From positions 25,260 through 89,259 of the forward strand of contig WHVA01000470.1 of assembly GCA_015179125.1 (NCBI GenBank): a stretch of 64,000 nt of DNA, given 5' to 3'. The stretch is from Gautieria morchelliformis (Eukaryota; Basidiomycota; Agaricomycetes; Gomphales; Gomphaceae). The notes beneath the pieces were generated by a model. The model had not been told where the DNA came from and made no database searches. It was given only the letters and a program-made list of their open reading frames with translations. Positions 43,779 through 56,429 of this stretch are shown here, piece after piece. The first letter of the stretch is position 1, and every line of letters begins with the position of its first letter. The position numbers and the translations under genes were made by a program.

Positions 43779-46700
43779 TCATGACGGCGTAAACGTGCCA
43801 GTGAGATGGATATTCCTCGACGAGCTCCCCACCATGACCGTGAACGACCCCGACGGAATGACCCACTTCTGCGTCGGCACATCCCTGCACACCACCAATA
43901 ACCCATCAGCACACCGCACTTAAAACCCGCCCACGTACGCCACTCACCAAACGCTGATATCCTTCACCCGCAACGGAATCTGCACAAACGCCGTCTGCCC
44001 CCTCCCCACAAAGCTCCTGTCGAACCCGCGCAGCACCTTCGGCGGCTGCCCCGCGCTCGGCGGGAACCCGAGGTACACCTGGCTCACCTCGTTCCCGTCC
44101 ACGCCGCCCGTGTTCGTCACCGCGTACGTCACCGTCCACGCCGTCGTGAACAGGTCCGCCGCGCCCCCGGGCGAGGTCTGCGCGGGCGACGAGAACGCGG
44201 GCGGCGCGGCGGAGGTGGAGGTTGCGTTCCCGGAGTGCGTCGAGTTCATGGTGGCGGTGGGCGTGGCGGTCGCGTTGTGCGCGGCGGAGCTCGTGGCGTT
44301 CCCGGCGGGCGCGGAGGCGCTGTGCGCCGCAGACGACGACGGCGCGGGCGTGGCGGAGGCCTGCCGGGAGCCAGACGCGCCAGCCGACACCGAGACGTTG
44401 GCCGCGGGAGCGGGGACGGCACGCCCGTTGACGGCGTTCTGGCCCTGCGTCTGGTCCCCCGGGCGGATATTCAGGCCGTTGTACGCAAAGCTCGTATAGC
44501 TCATCCCGAACCCAAACTCGAACCGCGGCGAGATGTTATGCGCGTCAAAGTGTCTGCCAGCACCCCATCATCATCCCCATCAACAAAAAAAAAACACGAA
44601 TTCATTCAGACAGACACGCGCCCACTCACCGATAATCAATCTCCAGCATCTCCTCATACACGATCTGCGGCGTCTGCATCGTACTCGAATACAACACATC
44701 CGCCGGGTAATCCGTCCTCGCCCTTGCAATCGTATACGGCAACCTTGCGCTCGGATTCACCGCGCCAAACAGCACGTCCACGATCGCGTTCCCCGTCTCC
44801 TGCCCGGGCAGCCCCGCGTGCAGCACCGCCGTCACGTTCGGGTGGTCGATCCACGTCTCGACGAGCACGGGCCCGACGACGTGCTGCACGACGATGGTGT
44901 TGTTGCACACGGCGGCGGTGGAGGTGATGAGCGCCTCGCCGCTGTTCCAGAGCGTGAGGTTCGTGCGGTCGCCCGCGTTGCCGTCCACGGTGATGTACCC
45001 TAGGACACACGAAACAAGCGGTCAGCAGACGATCCCCCGCTAAGCCAAGGAGGTCGGGACGCGCGCGCGCACCTTCGCCCGAGTCCGCATTCACGAACAC
45101 GAGACACACGTCCGCGTGGCTCGCCAGCGTCGTCACCGCCCCGACATTAAACTCATTCAGCACAGTCTCGACGGGGATCGTCGGGTTCTTGGTAATGACA
45201 AAGTTCTGGATCGCGGCGGACGGGTCGATGAGGTACGGGAACTACGCAATGTGGAGACGCCATAGGGGAGGGCGGCCAGTAAGCGACGCACAAAGACTCG
45301 AGATACGCAAATATACTCACGTTCGCCGTGCCGGATCCCCATCCCATCGCGAGCGTGCCCTGGTCGCACCCCCGGCTACAGTAACCATCAGCACATGTTT
45401 ACAGTAGCAGCCAAAAAAAAAAGGCAACCACGCACTCAGAGCACCCATTCGGCCCGTCCGGATTCGGCCCCGCGTCCTCGCCCAGTATCGCAATACCTGC
45501 CACACCACGTCAGTCCCCATTCAACAACAACAACAACAACAAAGGAGGGTGTGTGTGAACGGCGTCGCGGCGTACGTTTAATGTTGTTAATGTTCAACGG
45601 CAGCGCGCCGTTCGTGTTCTTGAGCAATATCGTGCTCGCCCCGCCGATCTCCCTGATCAGCTGCCCGTGGTTCGACTGGACGCTACACCACACACGATAT
45701 TATTATTATTATTATTATTATTTCAGCAACGGAAACGGGGCACGCACTTGACGTGCTCGTTCACGAGCATGCCGTGCATGAACGTGTCCTCGCTGTTGTA
45801 GTCGAAATTGACCGCGGGGTACCCCGCGTCCTGCCCCATTTTGAAGAAGGCCTGCCGGCAAGGATGGGATCAGGTCAGTGATTCCGCGAATACGAAGGCA
45901 ACGCACCGCCATCGACCGCGTCACCATATCATCCACCCGCCACTCCGGCACGCTCCCGTTGTTCACCTACACCGCACCCCCCTCAGCACCCGCCAAGAAA
46001 TACAGTCGGGTTCGAACGCACCGACTCGATGAGCGCGCTGCCCCACCACGAGTTGATCGACGTGTCCGGGTTCGGGTCGCTCGTGCCGAAGTTGTACGAC
46101 TTGAACCCGGGCATGTTCATATCCACCCCCGCGAGCGCGGGCTACGCGTGGGGCATCGATCAACAAACAACGCAAAAGAGCGCAGAGGAGAGGAGAGAGG
46201 GGGCACGCACCTGCACGCCGTTGATCATCGCGGCCCAGTCGCTGAGGACGAACCCCTGGAAGTCGAGCTCCTCCTTCAAGACGCCGTTGATGATCTTGCT
46301 GTTCTGGCACGCCTGCGTCTGGTTGATTTTGTTGTAGGAGCACCTGTGCGAGTGCGCGTGAATCGTTAATGTATTAATTTATGAATTAGGTGGCGGGGGG
46401 GGGACGCACATGACGCTGCCGACGCCGGCCTTGACGGCCTCCGCGAAGGGCCACGCGTACACCTCGTGCAGCGTGCGGTCGTCGAGGTCGGAGCTGTATA
46501 TCTGCGCGGCCTCGGAGCCGCCGCGCATGTGCTCCTGTTCGTTGGCGATGCTGGCGGGGAATATGAACGTCGGGGTTGAAAGACAGAAAGAAAGGATGGG
46601 GGGGAGACGCACTAGTGCTTCACACACGCAATGACGCCCTGGCTCTGATATCCCGCGATCGTCTCCGCCGTCGCGACACCCGACAAAAACGGGTCCCCGC

Positions 46701-47471
46701 CGAAGCCTTCCCAATTCCGTCCGCCCTAAACCCGCGCGCATAAGCACGAACACCACATAAACACACACAGCGGGAGCACGACAGGACACTCACGGCGGCG
46801 ACGCGCCCCATGTTGGTCATGGGCCCGAGGGCGACGTTGACGCCCTTGCCGCGGTGCTCGGCGCCCATGGCGACGCCGCGCTGGTTGATGAGGGTCTTGT
46901 CGAAGCTCGCGGCGACGTTGATCGCGGCGGGGCTAGAAGGGAGATAAAGATAAGCGAGGGCGAGGGCAGGGAGAGAACGGGCGCGCGACGTACAAGGCGG
47001 ATGCAAAGTCGGTGTCGCGCACGCCGAGGGGCGAGTCCTCGAGGCAGAAGCCCTTGAAGCCGATGCGGGTGACTTCCTGTACACGCACGCACACACACGC
47101 AGGTGAGCACGCGCGCTGGAGAGAGGAGAGGGCGTGCGGGTGCTTACACCGGTGTTGCCGACACAGCGGCCGTTGATGCCGATGCCGGTGGTGAGGTTGA
47201 CCTTCTCGTCGAGCGTGAGCTGGGCGACGAACGCGCGGGCCTTGGCGACGGCGCTCGCCCAGTCGGCGTCGCCGGACACGTTTTTGGTGGAGATCTGCAG
47301 GGAGGTGAGTTAAAGCGGGGCTCCGGCAGCGGCACGCACGATGGGGGAGGTCCATTGCTCGAAGCCGGGCGGGGCGGCGTCCGGGATGCCTGTGATGACG
47401 TCGGCGCGGACGCGTACGGGGACGGACGCGAGGAGCCCGAGGGAGGCGACGAGACCAGCGGGGAGAAGCAT
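43779..47471 (-). CDS. Secreted GH3 beta-glucosidase
   Basis: Hydrolyses terminal beta-D-glucosyl residues, as in cellobiose, outside the cell. The start is ATG 47471 with a signal-peptide-like N-terminus ([18 protein letters not shown]). The first exon is 47471-47340, with donor GTGCGT. Exons then carry [26 protein letters not shown], the nucleophile Asp in [21 protein letters not shown] (acid/base Glu), [16 protein letters not shown] and the fibronectin-III-like C-terminal domain, ending FTPS at TGA 43781-43779. More than a dozen short introns fit the frame. A Ser/Thr/Ala-rich stretch (44140-44450) is inserted before the last domain and is probably O-glycosylated. Family members are usually 750-870 residues, which fits. 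I see no broken exon. Confidence 0.88.
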
Positions 47472-48549
47472 GGTCAAGAAGGGTCAATCAAAGAAAGCAG
47501 AGCGTCGAAAGAGGGGATAGTTAAGAAGGGAAAGGACTGTGGGTGTGCGCTGGCACGGCAAGAGGAGAGAGCAAGAAGACCTGCACCATTCAGTGCGGAG
47601 CGCATGCTCGCTCAGTCAGATGACCGGCGCCTATTTGGCGTTCTTATGAGTTATTACGGCGGCAGTATGCAGCGCATTATTACGCGGGGGCTATTTCGAG
47701 GGCCCCCGCACGGCCGCGCTGATCACGTTTATCCGAGCACGCCTAGACGGCGATAAATTTCTCTCGCGCGGGTCACTTGGCCATGCTCGCGCGGGTCACG
47801 CAGCGTCGCTCCACGCGCGCACCTGTCGCGCTGGCCAGCCAGAGCCACGTCCCCTTCGCACGATGCGCCAACGCACGCCCAGCTGACGTCTCCCCAGACG
47901 CCGTTCCCAATCTCGCACCTCCGACCTCCGAGCGCCCGATCACCGCTGGCGCCGACCCTGCACGCAGTCTGCGCGAAATTCTCCCGTAACGTCTCTGCTG
48001 TGGTGTCGATCCTGCCACGCGCCAGCCTCATCATCACCGCACATGTGCTGCGCGCGGACCCGCAGCACTACGAACACCACGTGCTCTGCCTGCAGGGCGC
48101 CACCCCGCGGCCCGCCCCAGCTTCGATGTCCGGCACGCGTACCATGCCGTATACAGTCCAGCACACCGCCTTCCCGAGTCGTACCACGCCTCGCCCGCGA
48201 CCAATCGCTGCCCGAGGGTCGTGCCAAGCCTGTCTGATGACATTCCTGGCTCAGCCCGGACATCCGGCCACCCGACCCCACACCGGTCTCACCATCCACC
48301 GCTCCGGATCGTCCTCGACTCACGTCATCTCAGATCTCACGGATAAAATTGTGTCGCCTCGCAACGCTGTATGTCTTCTTTGAGGAATGATCACAGTGCT
48401 TCTGCACACGCAACTCATCCTGTCGTGCCTGGCCCTGACATTGGAGCTGCATTCTGGCGTCCACAAGCACCCATCGCCGTGGGACAACTGTGGTGTTGTG
48501 CCCTGCACCCACGTTATTCCGTGCACGCCAGGCACGGTATCCACCACGT

Positions 48550-48720
48550 ATCCCGACGCTTGCATCCTGTCCATCTCAACCAATGCATATCCCAATATCC
48601 ACGTCTCACTGCATAGCTTACACGCCGTATCCACCCTCCGACTCGGACTCTCATTACACTCCAGCCTTGCCGCCCACTGAGTCACAACCCGCTCTGCTGG
48701 CATACCCTCGTCGCTATCGT
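48550..48720 (+). repeat. Diverged direct repeat, copy 1
   Basis: Shares ATCTCAACCAA, TATCCCAATAT, GTCTCACAC/TGC, AAACCGTATCC/ACGCCGTATCC and CTGTGCTGGTAC/CTCTGCTGGCATAC with 50070-50250 in the same order. This looks like an old duplicated or transposed sequence of unknown type. Confidence 0.55.
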
Positions 48721-50069
48721 AGAACTCTGCCTTCGACTATTTTAATAATGCTATTCATAAATTTGACTGGGACGCAGACCATACCATCTCCGCGCCCTGT
48801 GTAACACTACATTCCCGAAACCGACTACAGCCGTCGATACCATGTATTTCTACTCTAACCTCGCGTCGCATTGCTGTACCTTCGATTAGCACAGACTGGC
48901 CTGAGCTACGCGCTTCTCCAGATCATCCCGCCCGATCACCTCCGCGCGTTATCTGCTTCTTCCTTACTTGAAGCGCATTCGAGACGTCCTCCCCTCCCAG
49001 GCTCCGGCGACCTGAACATCCCCCATCTTTGCATACATGAGACGCACTCCCAACTTTCCGCCGTCTCTTGTACCCCCCAGCGCATACTCCACCTGCAGAC
49101 ACAGCCCTTATGCCTGCTTTCATCCGGCCCTTGCGTCCCGTGATAATCTGCGCTCCCTCGCCCTCACTAGTATATGCTGCTCATCGCCTACGCTCCCACT
49201 CGTGTATAGCGTCAGACGCGTCAACAAAGCCTATGTATGCCATGACACGCTCGAAATGCTCCACAAGTTCAATGGGTATCGCTTGCATCTCCATCACCCT
49301 CAAAAAGCGAAACAATGAGAAACGACCGGTGGGTCGTGAATCAAGATCAGTGCCGACTGAACATACGCGAAACGCCATCTGGAACACGACCTCACGTGAG
49401 CGCCACGACTGCAACCCAAGACTCGGAGTACAAGAACAGATGGATTCTCACCCAACGCAGCGGCGTACACCACCGCTAAAAGTTGCCCCACGGGTGACAT
49501 ACATAGCCTCTTAAACGCTGCTACTCCTACCGTCGAAAATTCAATGATAGAAATCCGGACAGGTTGCCTACTTATTACCCCCAGTTTCGTTTGCCGGTCG
49601 AACTCTCCGAGTGGGGGGCGGGGTGGTTTTCACAAAAAAAAAAAGAAAAACGGCGGTATTCTGGTACAAGTGTCAACGTACTTGAAGCCAATGACGCGTA
49701 CGACTCGGAGACCGTGATGGCGCGCAGCAAAGTACAAGAAATGCCTCGTACTTTGCAAGACGAGCACTTTAGTACAATTAGAATATTCCATTGTATTTAA
49801 GACAGCGACTCATGTCGCTGTCCGAATCCAACGAACTACAAATCGACTTCGACTTACAGTACGGCAGTGGTGCTCTGCCGATATCCTAGCTGTGATGTCG
49901 ATCTGGCGGCGCGCACATAATTCCGTGGAGGCTTGCATATAGAGGCATAGACACAGTATCCTGCCACCACTGTCACTAGCGTCCCAGTCGATCCTGGACC
50001 GTTACAGTACGCTGCAATGCTCGCCTTGGCCCAAGCCGACCGTTGCAGCGTACTGTAACAGGGCTTCCT

Positions 50070-50250
50070 GTCAATCTCAACCAACGTTAATGTTTATCCC
50101 AATATGCAAGTCTCACACTGCGTACTTAGCCTGAGCTTACAAACCGTATCCCAATCAACCGAAGGCTATCGATTTGACGATTCCTTCATGTACCCCGAGT
50201 CTACACTCCCAGCAGAGTCAAAAACCTGCTGTGCTGGTACAACCTCTCCC
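50070..50250 (+). repeat. Diverged direct repeat, copy 2
   Basis: Second copy of the block described at 48550-48720. The repeat on both sides lies outside the Helitron. Confidence 0.55.
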
Positions 50251-50345
50251 CTATCATAGAACCGGTGGCATGGAAAGGTGGCGTCCTGAGGTGAAAGGAA
50301 GAGTCATGCATCTGCTCAGAAGCACATTCTAACTGTATACTTAGA

Positions 50346-50375
50346 CTAGCCAATAGACCCATGCTTCGCACCGGG
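50346..50375 (-). other. Helitron 3' terminal hairpin and CTAG
   Basis: On the minus strand, CCCGGTGCGAAGCATGGG (50375-50358) pairs as CCC/GGG and GTGC/GCAT (one G-T wobble, one bulged G) around a GAA loop, followed by TCTATTGGCTAG. A hairpin about 10 nt before CTAG is the expected Helitron terminator. Confidence 0.8.
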
Positions 50376-50473
50376 TTATTTAGGGTTAACATTGCACATG
50401 GGTAGTTAATAGAATCAAAGAATTATTTGGTGAAATGCAACTACATACATTAAATACAAATCGAAATACATAT

Positions 50474-53400
50474 TTAATCAGGCTTCAGCAACACTTCTTT
50501 GTATACAATATTAGAAGTTTTGTTCCCCTCCCCTAAAAGAATATGGACTCTGTTCCAATTAGTGCCTCTTGACACTGCAACATACAACTGTCCATGTGAA
50601 AATACCACGTATCGCAAGTCTATGCCTACCGTGCCAAGAGACTGCCCTTGAGACTTGTTGATAGTCATGGCAAAGGCCAGCCCGACAGGAAACTGGCGAC
50701 ACTGGAGCTCAAATGGCAATTGGTCTGAGCTGGGTGTCACTGTAATCCTAGGGATAAATGCAGTCTCTCCTGCAAATGGTCCCGAAATGATCCTCACAAA
50801 GAGTACCCTGTTGGTCATATTGATGAGACGCAACCTTGTACCATTGCAGAGTCCACGACCAAGGTCAATATTCCGAAGAAGCATGAGTACCACTCCAGGT
50901 TTAAGCCTGAGTTGAGATGGAGGAAGCCCACCCATGTTGAGTGAGTTGAGATACTCCACAGGATACACGTTGCCATCTTCATTTCCTTTGATTGAGTCTG
51001 CACTGGGATAGAGACGCTCCTACCCAGGGAATACATTGAGCACCTCAGCATTAATCTCATCCATTTCCATATTGCGAGGGCAAAGGATGGCACGTTCCAA
51101 AAAGTATTTGTCTTGGAGTGCCTCCCCAGTACCAATGTTTGGATAGATAGCTGCAATGAGATCTGACACCTGTGGTCCACAGATCATGTGCTGGGGAAGT
51201 GTCAATGAATTGTCCAAAGGGAGATCCTTTCCCTGACCAACATCAGAGAGCCACTGAGCAAATTGTTCACTCTGGGGATCATGAGGGTCAACTCGCATAT
51301 TTTGAGTAAGATGGAGGACCTTGACATGATGCCACAAAGGAGATCTTTGGATAGAAGCACCCACGATCTCCTCCTTGTTAGCTCGAGGAACGACAGGCAG
51401 AGTTTGCTGGAAATCTCCACCCCAAGCCACAGTAATACCACCAAATGGACAATCTGGATGCTCTAGGACATCCCTGCAGGTTCTGTCGACAGCTTCAACT
51501 ACATGACGATGCTGCATAGGCACCTCATCCCATATGATCAAATGGACCTGCTTGAGAAGTTCTGCCAATGGTGAGCCTCTTTTGATGTCACATAGAGAAC
51601 CCTCATGAATCTTGAGCACAGCATGTGATGTTCTGCCCCCAATCAGAAGCAATGCTGCAATTCCTGAAGATGCAATGCATAGGACAATAAGACCCCTTCC
51701 TCTGATAGAATGAGCCAGGGTGTTCCAGGTAAAAGTTTTGCCTGTACCACCAGGGCCATTGACAAAGAACAGAAGACCCTCTCCATTTATGGCCGAATGG
51801 AGGATCTCATCATGGACACGCCTCTGTTCTGCATTAAGCTTCTCAATATTGATGGCGGCTTTTTCCAGCTCTGTAGCTGGGTCATAGTCCCGCTGCTCAG
51901 CTATCCAACAGTTCCCTACCAATCCCTCCCAGTGCCCCATTATCTGTGGTATATCTAGGAACTCATCCAGAGACTTCCCCCCTGACGTATGATCTTGTCA
52001 ATGAGAAAGAGACCAAAGTCATAGATTTGATCATTGGTAGGATGATGAATGCCATGCCTATTTGAAGCTGATACTCCAGGTCATCACAAATACGCTCCTG
52101 AAACTCCTCCCAGATTTGAGCAGGCCGAGCAGGGTTACACCAAAGGAGAATAGTGACAAATAACCTCCTGAGCTGGAAACCTGTTTGTATATGTGCAGCC
52201 TCCTGAAGACACTGTGTCCACTCTGAATCATCTTCTAACAGGCCCCTTGCCAGGCATGCAGCCTTGTAATTAGGACAGGTCACCATCAAATGATCTAAGC
52301 TCCTCAAATGACATTGCACCTCTGACAACTGTAAGGAGGTTTTGCAAGTAAAAGCGCTCTCCAGAGGCTGGACTTGCAAAATGAAGGCGACTGAGACTGA
52401 AACCTCACTGGCGAGGTTGCCACCGCTTGGCTTGCTTTTTCCAAACATAGTGCTCAGGAAATTCCACATAGAGTAGTTCACGTACCTCAGGATATCTGTC
52501 ATTGGCTTCAAAATAGGCCATGAGCATAGTCTTAGCACCCTCTGCCCTCTGAAAAGCCATGCCTGGATCCATATGAGGATCAAATATCACATTGTGCTGG
52601 CCTGGCAAATGGACTGGAAGTGCCATGACAGGAGGGACCTGAAAATGCATTTTATATTCCAGCAGTCTCCAAGCACCTTCATGTGAGCTGACATAGCATG
52701 CATCGAGGTACTGTTTAACCTCATCCCTCTCCTTATTAATGGTCATTGTGGTCCTGTCAGGCCCCTTGTACATATACTTGTGAATGTACTTCATAGAGCG
52801 CACATTGAAAGTGGGTTCCACATTAATATGGCATTCAAATTCCAAGAGGAGGGTGGGACAATAGGGAACCACGTCGCGGTTGTCCATGATGTTGCCTCTG
52901 ACATTATGCTGTCTGCCATCATTAGGACGGCGATACTGTGGATAGCCATCTTCAGTGACAGATGTAACCTCACGAAATTCCTTTGGGAAATGTTTAGAAC
53001 ACTTGCCCTCTGTCATGCAAGAAGCCCGAGGACGCGCTTGTCCACAGGGGCCATGAGTCATTAGATCACAAACTAATTTGTAGAGCCTTGGATGCTCTTT
53101 CTGAACAGGAAAGACAGCCCAAACCAAAGCATCCACAGCTTCCGGTGGCCTGATCTTATCCTCCTCTTTAAACCCTGTAAGAAGGTGCATATGAGGGAGC
53201 CCCCGCTTCTGGAATTCGATCACATGGACACGTGCAACTGTGCGACCAAGGATACCATCCTTCATGATACGTTTGATCAATTGCTCCTTATTGAGATGAA
53301 AAACCCTTGCAACCAAGTCAGGATGATCACGGGAGTCTGGCCTGGCTTGAGAGCATCTTTGATTTCTTTCCACTGGGGGTTTGCTGTCATTGTCACAAAG

Positions 53401-55400
53401 ACATCTGCTGGACCATGCTTCCTAGTGATTGCCATTGAATTTTGAAAATTCTCATTCATATCCCTGGCGCTCCCAGTAAATGTAGCAGGCAAGATGACCT
53501 TTTGTCCCAAGTTAGCTGGATTGGCCTGATTGTCCTCAGGTCCAAATGTATCAATCATCTGATTGTAGACCTCAGCTCGCAGCTCATGTTGATGGTATTT
53601 GATCCAATTTAGCTTCTGCTGTTCAGTCGCTGCCCAAGCATCCACAATGTATTGCTGAAGAGCTTGCCAGCCAGGAAGAGAGTTTCAGCTTCACCCTCCC
53701 TTGGAAAAAGACGATAACGATAGTATTTTGACATGGTCACACACCTGTCACTTGAAGGGTCCTCCTCCTCCTCCTCCTGGCCTTGTCGTGGAAGAGCTTG
53801 GTCTATCCGTGGAATGTCCCAATCCCAGCCTGATTCACCTCTGGGAAAGAGAAGGACATAGTGTAGTGGCGCATACAAAGCATGTTCGGCCTGAATTCGT
53901 TGCAGTTCTCCACCTCTAAGCTGAATGACAATGTCTCTAGTGCCTCCAGGCACACCTTCTCCAGGGAGCACAATGGCAATCTCATCCGCTATAGGAATAT
54001 TATATCTTCTATGGTCTGTATGTGCTCTGTAGGTGAGTCTGGCCTCCACATCAACCTATCTGGCTGGTTCCTAAGCCTTTCCATCGCCTGCTGATAGATT
54101 GGAACCAATGGATTGTGAGCCTGCATCATTTCCTGGAGGTCACTTAAAACATCTGAATCCAAAGGATCAAAACTGTTATTGGCCTCCCTACGTCGCAAAG
54201 CCTCTGCTGGATCATAAAAGTAGAGCTGCGCATAGCTGGGTGCCCAATCCTGACCCTGAGTAGGAAAAGAGCGCCATGAATATGATAGAGGCCTCCCTGA
54301 ATTTTGAAGACATATGGCCCAGGTCTATTCACGACCTTGTCATCTATATTCACTCCCACAGAGACGAATGCCAGTGCAGCATTATAGTTCCAAATCTTTT
54401 CCCTAAACTGTTTGCCACACCTGTCTTGGCTGACCAAAAGAGTCTTTAGTGGTTCTGGAGGTTCCATCAACAATTCAAGGTGTATCTGGCCCTTTGAACA
54501 ACATATACCAAATTTGAGCTCAGCAATGGTAGAGTCGGACAGACGCTCTGCCTTCCAATGCCATGCTTTACATTTTGGACATTTGTCATCCATAGCACCA
54601 AGGTCATGAGGTGCAATCCGTTGTTCAATCAAAGGGCGACGTGCTAGCGGAAGGGTTCTTAAAGGCCTTGGTGGAGGCGGTGGAAGTGGAGGGGGCTGAG
54701 GAGGAGCAGGTGGATGCAGAGGCTGTGGAGGCACAGGGGGCCCTGGAGGCAGAGGAGGTACAGGTTGTTGTGGTGCAGGCTGCTGCTGGAGTGGCATTGA
54801 TCTGGGAGGGTTCAGGGTGTCGTGCGCGCCATCATGCCTGTCTTTGTTGTGGCAGAGGTCTAGGATTGATATTAGCAGCCTGGGCCCGCAAGGCAGCTAC
54901 CGCTGCAGAGCCTACAGGGATAGGAGGAGGAGGTGCTATCTGGGCATTAGCGACCTGGACCCGCAAGGCAGCTACCGCTGCAGAGCCTACAGGGATGGGA
55001 GGAGGAGGTGCTATCTGGGCATTAGCAGCCTGGACCTGCAAGGCAGCTACCGCCGCAGAGCCTACAGGGATGGGAGGAGGAGGTGCTATCTGGGCATTAG
55101 CGACCTGGACCCGCAAGGCAGCTACCGCTGCAGAGCCTACAGGGATGGGAGGAGGAGGTGCTATCTGGGCATTAGCAGCCTGGACCTGCAAGGCAGCTAC
55201 CGCCGCAGAGCCTACAGGGACAGGAGGAGGAGGTGCTATCTGGGCATTAGCAGCCTGGGCCCGCAGTGCCACTACTGCTGCAGAGCCTACAGGAACAGGT
55301 GGCGGTGCTAACAGGGGATGTCTCTGACGCACAGGTGCCAGAGGCATATCTGCTAACCGTTCCTGTATGGCACGTACAGCATCCGAGGACTTAGATCAGG
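50474..55400 (-). pseudogene. Helitron Rep-helicase gene, multiply broken
   Basis: From the 5' side it has a Pro-rich N-terminus with a CPKCKAWHW zinc motif, a Helitron-N-like region, and the Rep nuclease with the HUH motif in VIEFQKRGLPHMHLL and the two-tyrosine motif YIHKYMYKG. The SF1 helicase has Walker A (GPGGTGKTF), Walker B (IIWDEVPM) and the C-terminal motifs INKSQGQSL and VAVSRGTNW. Breaks: a frame change near 54200, near 53640, near 53330, near 52410 and near 52290, and an in-frame TAG at 51020-51022 within the helicase. The stop is at 50474. All catalytic motifs survive by eye, but the protein cannot be made as one chain. Confidence 0.85.
54878..55327 (-). repeat. 75-bp coding minisatellite, about six copies
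   Basis: Units of 75 bp repeat from 54878. Each encodes (minus strand) a 25-residue Pro/Ala-rich unit, APPPPIPVGSAAVAAL...AANAQI. Units alternate between two subtypes (CTGGACCCGC and CTGGACCTGC), suggesting expansion of a two-unit block. Confidence 0.88.
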
Positions 55401-56429
55401 TGGAATGGCATTTGAAGGTCCAGCCACAGGAGGCCAAGGAATTGCATTGTCCTGAGGGAGTAGAGGTCGAGGAAAGGCTGAGGAGTGGAGGGTCAGGATT
55501 CGAAGATGTTCTTGAGCTGCAGCGAGAACCCATCCCGACGACGCACAGAAGGGACGTCATTGGCAACCGCCGCTGACCTCCAGACACGCTCCTCCGCCTA
55601 TCACGCCTGGTGTAGAGGCTCCCTTAGATACAGTCAGTTTCAATCAAGCCAAAAAAAATTTTTTATCAAGGATACCACATTTCACAATGACTGTAGCTCA
55701 CGACCAACAATAGGGGATACCAGGGATGCGGTCGATGTCCACCTAACCATCTAAACCACCAACCAATCCCAGTTCACAGACCACAGTGGTAACAGAGTTG
55801 AACTCTGGCCAGACTCAAACTGCCAATGCAACCCCCAGTGCACATCCAACCAACTGACACCAACCAACAAATCCACCAGATACCAGCAAGGTGGTCAATG
55901 TCCACCTAAACCGCCTAAATCCAATATGCACCACCAAACCAATCCAGTTCACAGACCCACTGGGTTGAATCTTCCAGAACCAAACTGCATGCAGCTTCAG
56001 TGCACAATCCAACCAACCAACACTCAATCACTATAGGCAGAGGATAGCACCGCACAGAGCCTAGCAAAAACCAAGGAAGGGAAAGAAATAGCAAACTGAT
56101 CATTATGGACACCCCAAAATGGTGCCAAAAAGGAAAATTGCTATGAATAGAAATACCTAAGGATGACAGCCTGAAACAGATCTGGAATGAAAGTAAATCA
56201 AGCCTGAAAGTTATATAAAACAACCAAATATACAGAGGACTTAGATATATCTATAAGCATCCAAAAAATAAAAGGACCGCCAAACCACAATGACAGAAGG
56301 CCTGTTGAGGACCTGATAACAAAGTCTAAATTAATTTCAAAAAGCAACATGTGAGAGAACGAAACCTACAAAGGAATAGGAGGCTTGGAAGTAATTGGGA
56401 TAAAAAGGCCTAATAGCTTGAAAACAGCC
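55401..56429. other. Helitron 5' interior, no gene seen
   Basis: Mostly AT-rich, with CCACCAACCAATCC-type repeats around 55745-56020 (two loose copies of CACCTAAACC...CCAATCCAGTTCACAGACC). Possible upstream exon sequence of the Rep-helicase gene lies near 55400-55580 but is frame-broken. Confidence 0.45.

Larger units (their letters stand above)
47472..50340. other. Unassigned 2.9-kb region
   Basis: Upstream of the beta-glucosidase and left of the Helitron-bearing element. No gene with recognisable motifs. Two diverged related blocks (about 48550-48720 and 50070-50250) are described separately. Confidence 0.5.

Noticed and set aside
46009..46018. GGTTCGAACG, similar to a tRNA B box
   Set aside because: Lies in an intron/exon border of the GH3 gene; no A box or cloverleaf can be drawn around it.
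39330..47471. Reductase and GH3 genes as a secondary-metabolite cluster
   Set aside because: No transporter, oxidase, methyltransferase or regulator nearby; a GH3 enzyme next to an A-T-R enzyme is not enough.
47103..47756. 217-codon Gly/Glu/Asp-rich + strand frame over the start of the beta-glucosidase
   Set aside because: Antisense shadow of GC-rich GH3 exons, which show conserved motifs and splice sites on the minus strand.
54878..55327. Regularly spaced repeats that might suggest a CRISPR-like array
   Set aside because: Contiguous 75-bp units without unique spacers, in a eukaryotic Helitron coding region.
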